A stretch of DNA of 64,000 bases, taken from NCBI RefSeq assembly GCF_030272615.1, contig NC_081406.1, forward strand, positions 164,159,521 to 164,223,520, written 5' to 3'. The notes beneath the pieces are model-generated. The model made no database searches. It had not been told where the DNA came from and saw only the letters and a list, made by a program, of their open reading frames with translations. The translations under genes and the position numbers were made by a program. Positions within the stretch are counted from its first letter, which is position 1; every line of letters begins with the position of its first letter. Shown in pieces: positions 12,501 to 24,500 of this stretch. This DNA comes from Cryptomeria japonica (Eukaryota; Streptophyta; Pinopsida; Cupressales; Cupressaceae).

Positions 12501-15500
12501 ACTAAAAATCATTTCTCAAACTCTGGAAAAACTCAGAAAATACATAAATCTGCATCATGAATTTAATTTCACCTTCAAAAATACTCAAAAATTCAGGGGA
12601 GATTCAATAATTCGTCCTTATACTGGTTGTCTTTCTCCAAAAATCTGTGAAACTTTTGTCAAAAAAGTTTAACCAACTTCCAGCAATATCCAAAACTTTC
12701 TCCAGATGAACTCCAAACTGAAAGTATTTTACTATGCTCTCCTTAATATTTTCGAACTTCTTGGTGTAGAAATGAAGTTTACAACGAAGTATTTGTAAAT
12801 AAAGTTAAATCCTCAATCAGAAACCCTTAAAATCTTCCAAATCATGTTTCCAATTTTAACTTCATTCTTTTGGAAAGTGTGTCATGTTTCCAAATTCGAA
12901 GAAAATATCTTCCAAAAGTTTCCAATTTGGCTATAAGTTTGAAATATTTATTAATCTTCCAATATTCTCTTTAAAAAAAACTTTCCATTTTGGATTTAAG
13001 TTCGAAATCCTTATCAATCTTCCAATATTCTCCTTTTGAAAACTTTCTATTTTGGATTTATTTCGAGGATTTTTAATAATCCTTAGAGATTTTCTTCATT
13101 TTGGATTTAATTTTGAAATCTCAGTGGATTTTGTGACATCACTGGCATCTTGTTGATTTTGTTTGACTTTTCAATGCGTAGGTGGACTTTTGAAATTTAT
13201 CTCCATCTTCTCCAAGGTATGGTGGACTTTGGAGACCTTTCCTCATGGCTCTCTTCAAGGCGAAATTTTTGGCTAAGGCATGGGGCGGACTTTAGCCTTT
13301 GCTCCTACATGGTGAAATTTTGGCTAAGGTATGGAGCGGACTTTAGCCTTTGCTCCTACATGGTGAAATTTTGGCTAAGGCATGGAACGGAATTTGAAGG
13401 TCCCTCCTCAAAGCTCTCTTTACCCTTGGTGGACTTTAAACTTGGCACCTCCTACCTTTCTCTCTTACTTTGGCGGACTTGGGAGAGGGCTCCTACATGA
13501 CCTCCATCTTGGGCAAACTTTGGTGGTGTCTCATCTTGGGTGGACTTTGGTGGTGTCCCCAACTTGGGCGGACTTCTATCATCTCTCCCACCTTGGGCAG
13601 ACTTTGGAGACACCTCGTCATGGCTCTCTAACCTATGGCGGAGTTTTAGACTTGGCTTCTCATCACTTGGCATGATTGGACGGACTTTAGGCTACACTCC
13701 CACCTTGAGCGGACTTTGGAGACACCTCCTAGGGCAGACTTTAGGCATCCCTCCTCTTGGGCGGACTTCAAGCATCTCTCCCATCTTGGCGGAGTTTTGG
13801 TCTACCTCCCAACATGGCGGACTTTTAGACATCTCCAACATGGGCGGACTTCTAGACCTTTGCTCTTCAAGGCAGACTTTTGGAGGCTCTCAAGAGGGCG
13901 GACTATATATGAAATATAACATTTAAGTATAAGTGGTATTTATACTTTAAGTTATATTTCATATATATTGTCAGGATGTTTTAGAGTGGTTTCGGGCCTC
14001 TAGGACTAATAATGCAAAATCTAGTTTTTGGAGGATTCTCCAATTTTCCAGACTTAGTCAAATTTCAAGATCAGGATGACATTCCAGACAGCGAAATTTC
14101 AGGACATTTGAGGATCAGGATGATTTTTCGAGCTGATTATCCTTTGAAGGTGCCATGACCCCCTAAAATATAGGAACTTAGCTTTTTGGGTCAAAACTTA
14201 AAAATTTTGGATCGCGGTCGAAGCAGGTCAGTGGTACAAGCGTAAACCCTAGGTTTGCATCCCGAAAAAGCAAAAAGCCTAAAATCTAGGGATTTAGCTT
14301 TTTTAGTCAAAACTTGGAATTTTTGAGTTCCGGTTGAAGCTGGTCAGTGGTACAAGTGTAAACCCTAGGTTTGCATCCCGAAAAAGCAAAAAGCCTAAAA
14401 TCTAGGGATTTAACTTTTTAGGTCAAAACTTGGAATTTTTGAGTTCCGATCGAAGCTGGTCAGTGGTACAAGTGTAAACCCTAGGTTTGCATCCCGAAAA
14501 AGAAAAAAGCCTAAAATCTAGGGATTTAGCTTTTTTAGGTCAAAAATTGGAATTTTCGAGTTCCAGTCGAAGCTGGTCAGTGGTACAAGTGTAAACCCTA
14601 GGTTTGCATCCCGAAAAAGCAAAAAACAGACATCCCTAAAAAATAGGAAAAACTTTCTAAAAATAGCCATACCGGGGATTGGGCTGAAAATGCCAAAAAC
14701 AAAACTTCCTAAAAATAGGAAAAAGCAAAAAAGCAAACTTTCTAAAAATAGAAAGTTGTCCAAATTCGTCCAAATCAATTGCGATCTTCGTCCTTTGGCC
14801 TCTCTAAGCACTCTGGTGGTGTTCACACTTCCGAATCACATAACTTGCAAAAACTAACTTTCAATCGTCAGGGCCTGAAATGCTCTAAACTGGACAAGGC
14901 TTGGTGAAACTGCAGCAAAAGGTCATAGGACACTAACAAAACCCTAGAAAGTAGGAAAAGAGAGGGTCCCCATTTGCAATGGGGCGATGTGTGAAAAAGG
15001 TCACAACACATAGCACAATCAATTGTTTTTTCTCTCTACATGTGATAGGCATTTTGGTTGCAAGTGACTTCTAGGAGTTGTGGGGTTTAGCATAAACTCT
15101 AACAGTTAATGGCGGCCTAGGATGCATTGGTGATAAGTGGAAGCAAGCTACAAGGGCTTCAACGAGCTACAAGTCATTGGTGCCCTTTCTACAATTAAAA
15201 TATTTGTTTATTTCCCCTTGTGTCAAACCTTTTAGCCATTTGTGAACCATGTCATATTTTCACATGGTTCATGAATTTATGAACCATAGAACATTTGGAA
15301 CATAGTTGCTTTCTCCTTTTTTCCTTCTTTGTTTCATTTTATTTGTGATTTGGGCCTTACCACAACCATGTCAAAAAGTTCAAAGAACTAAGAACTCGTC
15401 AAAATCCACTCATTGTATTCATGTCATAGCTTTTGCTTTCCTTGAACCTCCAAAAGCTCTAACACAACATTTAGAAATTTTCTTTTCTTTCATTTCGAAA

Positions 15501-18500
15501 CTTGGGAAATGTTTTTCTTTGTACGATTCAAGAGAAAAGTTTGAAAACTCCGACTCGGTGTAGACTCGGCAGCCCAAAATAGGACTAAAACTCGAGATTC
15601 AGCTAGGACTGCCAAAAAAAACAGTAGTTTTACAAAAAACAAAAAGAAATTAATGCATTTAGAGAACATAAAAGCCTATTTTGACTATCAATTTGTCATA
15701 ATTCAAACATTGCACATGCCATATAATCTTTAAACACTTAATATTTGAAATTTCATAATTCATACTCAATAACTATTGGGGATTTGGGAGTGGCAACCCT
15801 TATGGGTTTGAGGGGCAGCAATGATAAGTTGCACAAGGTGTTTGAAATGAGAAGAATCCAACAATAGAAGACATGGACACCTACAAACCTATTTTGAGCA
15901 CCTAATAGCAGAATGAAATGAAAAAAGACCAAAAAATGTATTTTTTAGCTGTTTGGGCGTTTCCAGGCAGGCGCGAGTCCGACCCAGAGACAAGCATGTG
16001 TCCCCTTCACAAAAACTCGGGCGTTTTTTGGGGAAAATCAGCAGGATGTGGCTCGCGAGTCCATGGCGAATCGACCCAGCGAGCCAATGAACTCGTGAGT
16101 CCCACAAGTCCAAGCGAGTCCTAGCCGAGTTTTCAAACAATGTTCAAGAGTATTGAAGAAATCATGCCATGCAAGTAAGTGGAATGGAGGAAGTTTGAAG
16201 GACCAACACCAATGAGAAATTATAATATAGACAATTGAGGATTAGAGTTGGGGGATACCTTGGAACAAGTGATGAGAAAATATAATATAGACCACTTGGG
16301 AGAGGGGTATAGTACTCAAGGAAATTAAAGGTCTGATGGGTCAATAAGCATAAAGAAAAGTTGAAATTTCAAGAGGCGTGAAGAAGACGAAAGTTTCAAA
16401 AACTAAAAAATAACCTAGAAAACTTTTGGAGGATAGGAGAAGGGGATATCGAGGATGCAATGGAAGTGGCATCAAAGGAGGAAGAAGTCCAATACCTTGC
16501 TGATAAAAATATTTTAAGGCAAACAGGTGCGGATGATGGGAAACAAGGGAAAGGCATAGAAGGTCCAACGAATCATTATGAGGAACAACTTTTGGGGGGA
16601 GAGAAGGTTAAAAAAAAAAGGGAACGATAGAAGAGAGGCATTCAGGAACAAGGATCAGAATATATGGATAAATGACAGCGATAACCAAGAAGAGAGAATT
16701 AAGAAGAAAAAGGACGGAGGTTAGAAAAGAGAAAGAAATCGTCAGCAAGAGGCAGTGGCAATATATTCTGAGTAGAATCGTTCAAGGTATGTCTTAATCA
16801 AACCCAAGGAAAGTTTAGTAAGTAGTGCGTATAATAGTATGATCAGATTAATATGTTGTTTCAGTCATTTAAAACAGACAAAATATGATATGTATATATA
16901 CAGATTTCATACAACTGGTAATTGGTAATAATCTGATAATACATCTGTAGAATTTCATAGCATTTCTAAAGCTGATGATACATGCATATTGATACATAAT
17001 GAACCACAGTATAAAACAGTTTTAATCTCTAACAGTTTCACATTTTAATATGGTAATCATAAAATCACACATATAAGGATAATGCAAATTATGATCTGAT
17101 TAATAATACACTAAGACAACAATACTATGGAATATCTTAATACAATCTGTAAAATAAGAAAATGGTATTGTTGTGACGTTTTCACACATCGTCCCATTGC
17201 AAATGGAGACCCCCTACTTTTTAGGCCCTTCCAGTCTTTTGGCTTTGTTTTTTGGGTCTTTTCGCAGCAGTCTCGTCAGTCTCTCTGCTTTGCAAGTGTT
17301 TTGGGGTCATATTGATTAAATCTACTTTTCCTTTGAGCGAGTTTGGTTAAGTCTAGGGCCTGTTTTTGTCTTTTATTTGGGTTTATGCCTTTTGTCCTAG
17401 ATTTTAGGGGTTTTTGTTAGGGTTTTGAAGAAACTGAGCATACAACTGGAATCAGGATCCTTCAAGGAACCTCCTAGTAAAATTTGAGCCAAAACAAAGT
17501 AACTTTCTATTTTTAGAAAGTTCCTATTTTTTAGGGATTTTACAGTCCCGGAATATTGTCATTTTGCCAAAAATCAAACTTACTATTTTTACTAATTCTA
17601 TTTTCAGTAAGTTTCTATTTTTAGTAAGTGCTTTTCTGACCTATTTTGCCCAAACCTTGGCATTTTGAAACACTTACTATTTGGGAAAATCTATTTTTGG
17701 CAGGATCTTCACAGGAAAACACTAAAAGTTGAATATCTCTGAAGACGTTGAAGACTGAATGTACCTGAAGACCATTTCTAAATCCAAAAGAGTCAGAAGG
17801 TAGACAAGTTGGATCAAAAATGGTTAAGTTTGGAGCTCCTATTCCAGAAGAGGAAAGCACGCAAAACATCCAAGTCCAAAAATTCACATCAATCCACCAA
17901 TTTCATCCTGATCCGAAAATGGCCTGAAATTTGACAAAGTCTGAAAACTTGAAAGATCTTCCAAAATCCAAAATTTGCATTATGATTCCTATGGACCTGA
18001 AACGACTCTCAAACATCCTGACCATATATATGAAATATAACTTAAAGTATCACTTATACTTAAATGTTATATTTCATATATATATCCTGATGAAGAGCCT
18101 GGAATTTGTGAAAAGCATCAAAATCCTCCATGCATGAAGAATTCCGCCCAAGGAAATGATTGGGCGCTAAATGAGGCAAGTCAGGAAATGTTTGGAAATT
18201 CATGAATCCTCCACAGTGGTGAAAATTTGCCCAACTATAGACTTGGGCGCCAAAATGAGGGTCTCAAGGATTCACAAAAAATTCCATGAATCCTTCACAT
18301 AGTGAAAATTCCGCCCCAGGAAGTGATTGGGCGCCAAAATGGAAAAGGCAAGGAGAAATGGATAAATTGTGAGAATCCACCACCTATGCAGAATTCCGCC
18401 CTAACACCTGGGAGGGCGCCAAATAGCAAGAGCCATGGAGAAAGTAAAAAAATGAAAACTCCTTCCTCGGGGAAGAATTGCGCCCAAGAAGAAGAAATTC

Positions 18501-21500
18501 TAGGAAAGGTGAAAATTTGGCTAAGTGTCGGAGATTCCTTCCTTCAGGACAGAATTCCAGGAAAGGTGAAAATTTGGCTGTGTTGGAAATTCTTTCCTTC
18601 ACGACAGAATTCCAAGAAAGGTAAAAAATTGACTAAGTGTTCGAAATTTCTTCCTTCAGGACATAGTTCTTTGAAATCATGAAAATTGGCTAAGGCATGA
18701 AGAATTTCCTTCCTCAGGTTAAGGAACAAATTTCTTTCTAAAGGAGAATTCCTTCACAACATGAATTCCATGCCGAGATGAATTGAAGGTTCAAAAAAAA
18801 AAAATTTTGGCAAGGAAAGAATCACGGATGAACTGAACAAGAAATTCCCCCATAGGGAAAAAATTGAAAAATCCATTCTCGGGCATCAAGAATCATCCGA
18901 ATTTGAAAATGATGGTGGACTTGGAGTCGTGAGGGAATTTTCTCTCTCCTGGACCATGGAACCTTAATTTGTAAATTTTCCTAAAAAATAGGAAATGTGC
19001 AGAATTGATGAATTATCTTCTCCAAGGCAAGGAAAATTCAAAATCTCAAGAAAATTCTTCCCAGATAAAGTTTTCTCTCTCCAAGTGGCAGCCAAGTCAA
19101 CGCATGCAGAATTATTGGAGCATCTTTTGCATGTTGTCATCACATTTGAGGCATTATGGCAGATTCCTTTTGCATGCAACTGTCACATGTGGAGGTGATG
19201 GTGCATTTATGACATGATGGGGTGAATTTTGCATGGATGAATACTCAATGCACATTGGGCGAATTTGAAAGAGATGGTATATTTAATGCTTCATGGGTGC
19301 CATTTTTGGAAGGATTGTAATTAATTGTATATGGGCTTGAGTGGAGAATCTTTTGGGAAAACCCTAATTAGGGTTTTGCATGTAGCCAGGGCTTGAAGCC
19401 TATATAAAGGGGTGACCCCCCTCATTTGTGAAAGGAGGGAGCTTTGTATGAAATTGTTGCGATAAGTTTTGAGATAATAACAGTGAAACATTGTTCTCTG
19501 ATGGTGTCCACTTAAGTTATTTTTTTTAAGCTTGCATGGTTTCACCTTCCTCACTTAGATTAGAAATAGTGAAGTGCTTTTATTTCAATGGAAAATGTAA
19601 TGGTGTCTGATGAATTTCCATGGTTCATACTTTTTGCATCTTGCTGATTGTAAGTTGCAATGTAAAGTTAGCCTGAACCCCCCAAATTTGTGCTAAGTTC
19701 GATTGTGAATGGTCTTTTGGATTGCGCCGTGTTGGGTATTCAAATGCACTTTCTCAATATGAAAATTCTTCAACATCCTCAGAAGATTGCATCGGTTCTT
19801 GCAGAGTTGTAGTTTATCTTGGCGAAGCAGAGCTTGGTTTGTTTGGAATTTGTCCACCAAAGCATTAACTGTTGATATCATGGCCCTTAGGAATAGATTT
19901 AAATCCTTTTGAACCCTTTCCCTTTTACTTTCATTTCATTTTAGTTCGTTCGAAGCAGAAGCATCATGGATTCGCTATATCCGATGATGGAGTTCCAGCC
20001 ATAGCAAAGAAGTGAAAGAATGATGCAAACGTAGGCCCCTTGGATTACCAGCAATCACATCAGCCAACTGAGTCACGTCCACGCATTGAAGGAACCTTGG
20101 AGTCAATTGTTTGAACTTCGTGCAATCTTAGCATGCAATCGCACTTTGATCAAGAGAGAGTGAAGTGACCGTTAGGCAACTTTATTTTGTGTTCAATGTA
20201 GTCATAAAAAACACATCAACAGGTATCAAATAATATAATAATCAGTGAATGGCAATACAACCACTGGTGTCATTATTGTTTAATGAATATCTGATCAAAC
20301 ATAATAAACTGTTAAACTATGGATGGAAGGATGACTTAGATAGGTAAGAGGGTTAAGGTTTACCTTCTAAGTAGCCCACCTTTGATGACAAAGCCTACAA
20401 TAGGCCAAGAGGACAAAGATTCGTTCCTAGGATTAGATTGATTAAACTGAGAACTCCGCTATGCTACCCATATCGTTCCTGCATTAATAATGTACAAGGG
20501 TAAAGAGTGTGATCTGGAGAATAAGACCCACACCATGTTAATAAGACCTGGAAGGCTTAGCATGGGTTGGCCAAGCAACCCAATCAAGACTCTATCCCCA
20601 AATCAAAGTATGATCAGGAGAATAAGACCCACACCATGTTAATAAGACCTAGAAGGCTTAGCATGGGTTGGCTGGGCAACCCAATCATGACTCCATCCCA
20701 AAAACATTAATCTGCAACAAATTATTGATAATTAAAACAACTATAAAAACTACAATTCAATATGCAAATAGATAGAGTAATCTTATTGTTATCTACCAAA
20801 GTTGCACCCTCACCAAGTTGCAGCACTTGATACTTTGAAAAAATGTGGGATCTTTCCAGGTTTGTGGGTCACCTATATTGGAAAGAACCTCCGGAGAAGG
20901 CCGGATTCCTAAAACTATTATCACCTACACTTATTGATTTTCTGAGAAAAAAGTGAGAAGGAAAAACATAAACTGAAAACTACAACTTAACAAGTGATAC
21001 ACCAAATGATATCTTGAGAGTAAACAGCAAATAACACACAATATAGCAGCAATAATAAAGCTTTCCTACACAACTCAATGGCTCATAATCTCTACATAAA
21101 AGATTCATAAACAGGCTGTATAATCATAATCCTAAGAGGAAAAAACTCTTCCTTCACAAACTTAAGACTAATAATTACTGAAAAACACAGCTTATGACCT
21201 GCAAAAATATTCGTATTCCTATATAAGGCTTCAACATGAAATGCAATTTTTTGGGGAAAATCTGACCACAATGAACTGCATAACACTAAAGACACAGTAA
21301 TAAAAATATGAGAAGGCACAAGCTACTATCACTGCAAAGGGTGTCACCAATCTGTATTAGTTCTGAAAATGTGTTACAAAATCATTCCCTTCTGCAGAAA
21401 TAACTCTGAAATTACAGTCTGCTCCAAAATGAACAAGTCAAAACCCCTAAAAAAGAACACTGAAGGAGGTATATATGCTTTACAAAGCAGTCAATGAATA

Positions 21501-24500
21501 AAAAAAAACACTGAAGGAGGTATATATGCTTTACAAAGCAGTCAATGAATAAAAAAAAATCTCCACCTCCTCTTGGGCGAGCAAACACAAAAACCCAACT
21601 TTGAAGACCTAAAACAAGTCTGAAAGGGAGAATACTTGGTCAAAAAGTTAGGCCCCTCCATACTTTGCCATAAAAGCTCCTGAATGCCCCATAAATGACC
21701 CCAAAATATCTCTGACAGGCCTGCAAGCCTTCATCATTGCAAAAATATCTTTGACTTGCCAATAAATGAGAATAAGATAAATATCTAATAAAGTGATTTA
21801 TAAATCATCACTTTACTAAACATTTATATTATTTCATTTTTACAATTTTCAACCTTCCTCTTACCTACTTGGCCATCTTTTATAAATGCAATAATATCCT
21901 TTGACTTATTAATAAATTTAAATAAGGAAAATATTCAATAAAGTAATCTTTATTATTTACTTTAATAAACATTTGTCTTAGCTTATTTATTGATAAAGAT
22001 ATCTAGTAAAGTGATAAAGAATAAATCACTTTATTAAACACTTAATCTTTATTTCATTTTTAAAATATCAAATAAAGTGATTTATTAATTATTATTTTAC
22101 TAGATATTTTTATCTTTTGTTTAAATTTATTAATAAGTCAAAGTTATTATGCTTCATTAAAAAAATATTATTGAGTGATTTATAATTTATCACTTAATAA
22201 TATTTATTACATTGAAATCAAGTGATAAATTATAAATCACTCAATAATATTTTACATGCCATAGTGAATATTCATTATGTAAAGGCTTATGAATCACAAT
22301 ACCCATGGGTATTGGTGAGAGGCAAAGTAAAATGAAACAGAGGCAAAGAAAATTTGCCTTGACTTGGTCGCATACTTAGGGTAAATGAAACCCTACTCCA
22401 TCTCATTCTTCTCTTTTGCATTTGATATCTTCATTTTTGCTGGAAATGAAATTGCAATGCCGCCATGGGGTTTCGGAGTTCCGTTTGCACCATTTTTTGG
22501 CGATTTTGCATAGTTTCCTTTGTCGATTCTGCTCTCTGATAAAGCCTGCTCTGCTTGGACGCCACGCTTGAGCTCCTTGGAAACTATTTAAGGGCTAAAC
22601 CAGGCATATTTCACAATTTCGAATATTCGAATGGGCTTTTCTGGAAAATAATGCAAACTTACAGACTGTTGTGGTAAGCATTATCACTTGTGGATTCTCT
22701 TTATGCGAAAACTTTGCCTTTATAGTTGATTATCTGAAAAGATCATTGTTTGACAAAGCAATGCGTGAGATTGCTTTTCCTGGATTTCTGTGTTAATGTC
22801 ATTGGTCATAGACTCATTACTAGCTATGCGAGCAGAGATGGAACATTTATTGTTGCATCTGAGAAATTGGATTTTCGACTCTCACTGACCACAAAAATTT
22901 GCAACAGTTTGAGTTACTTGAACTGCATCTATAGAGTGAGGTTGTTGTAATTTCCCATTCAAATGTATTTTTCTCTGGATGCCACTGGATATGTGTAAGC
23001 TTGAACAGTCCAGGTAGTCTTATTGTTCTTATCATAACTTGTTGTAAGTATTTTGAAGAAACTTGAAAGGCCGTCATTTGTTGACATACACTCAGGTGAA
23101 ACCCCAAACATTTGAATATACTGCTGTTTTTCTGCCATCCTTTGTATAATGCCCATTCATGAGTGCTTGAGGTGTATCCCTAGTCATGGCTTCCTTCCAT
23201 ATCTCTGTTATGACTTTACTGTGACTGTTCTTTAAAGATTTTGGCTATGCTTCTGACAGTGATGACTGTCGTATGAGAAATGTGAACTGTCCTTTGCTTT
23301 ACATCCTTATCAAAGACTCGGAAAGATATGATTGTCTTTCTTCTCATGAGGAGCACTGCCTTTTCTATTTGATGGACTGTCTTTATAACCCACGTAGTGA
23401 CTGCCTTGTGAGTTGGGACTCCTTGGACTGAGACAGATTTGACAGTGAACTCTTCCACCAACTATTTATGTCTCCATATCAACACTGTATTTGGAGCTGT
23501 ATATTGCTACTTAGCATAGGTACTTTGGCATTGTAATTGTTCAACTCAACAAACTCTCTTCTTAGTGTTTTGCCTCTCAGATCTGCTCACTTTAAAGTCA
23601 CTTTATGACTGATATTAACAGTGGATGCTTACTGTTTTGTCATTCTTCAACTACCCTGCCACTTTGATTCTCGATTATTGTGGCATGGAGTGTGTAGACT
23701 GTCCTCTGAAGGCTGCTTATACCTTTGATCAAAATCCTACGGTGCTCTCTTGTGTGCACAGTCATGATCACATACAGGGCTGCTACTATTATGACTGTTA
23801 TTGCTCCATTTGACTGCTACAAATCTGCAAACTGGTCACTGTTTTGATTTGAGACAAGGCTCTATGTATGAGGGACTTTTGTCAATGCAAAACAGGTTGT
23901 GTGCTTAGAATATCTTACTTGATGACATTCTTGTCACTGTTTTTCTTGAAAACGGATTCTTCTCTTGACTGAAACATTATCACTGTTTGGCTTTTCATAC
24001 GTCAGCATGCTGAGCTCAACCCTTGTGGGAGCCCATTTTACCCCACATGCTTAAATAATTACATTGAATGAAGTAATCAGTGGTGAAACCTCACTTGTAT
24101 CTGCACATTGAACAAACTGTTAGAAATAATATGCCTATGTATGATGATTTTCTTGATTCTCTTAGACACCTAAAATATGCATCTCCTTTGCAGTGCACAT
24201 CAAGACCGACTTATACATGTATAAGTGAATGTTCATGTATAGTGTATGACCTTCATTGCTTAGAACACAGTTCTAACTCATTACCTATCATTTAATGCAG
24301 GAAACGGGAGCACTGAGGACTTGAGGAAGCTAGGAGGAGCAGGACAACACCAGCAGATTTATGGATCAGCCAACAAGCACCAGTCATTCAGGCAATGACT
24401 GGTCACCCTCTAGACATGCATTTTTTAGCATTTACTCATTCATGTATAATTTAGCTTTCATGTGCATCATGCATATTGAATGAACAAGGTCAGTCTCACG

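Larger units (their letters stand above)
10538..15008 (-). mobile_element. Very long solo LTR, copy 1 (4471 bp)
   Basis: It starts TGTTGGTGTC and ends GGTCACAACA, flanked by the 5 bp target duplication CATAG (10533-10537 and 15009-15013). Its minus strand begins TGTTGTGACC, then runs through CACACATCGCCCCATTGC, as in the second copy at 17169. A minus-strand TATATAAGG lies near 11275, so the U3 part is roughly 3.7 kb. It contains arrays of GGCGGACTT units (13200-13910), a 57 bp repeat and a 116 bp repeat. No retroviral protein is inside. It is longer than copy 2 mainly because of these arrays. Confidence 0.85.
10277..15104 (+). mobile_element. LTR (about 350 bp net) interrupted by a 4.47 kb solo LTR
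   Basis: The ends are TGTTAGAGT (10277-10285) and ACTCTAACA (15096-15104), a perfect 9 bp inverted terminal repeat. If the inserted solo LTR and one copy of its target duplication are removed, about 350 bp remains. With the purine tract before 10277 and no primer-binding site after 15104, this is read as a 3' LTR. No partner LTR was found in the window. A GGTGTG repeat just before the left end leaves the boundary secure only through the inverted ends. Confidence 0.55.

Noticed and set aside
13150-13926. Overlapping forward frames of 97-128 codons and a reverse frame
   Set aside because: They translate the GGCGGACTT array in several frames at once, which shows that repeat periodicity and not selection keeps them open.
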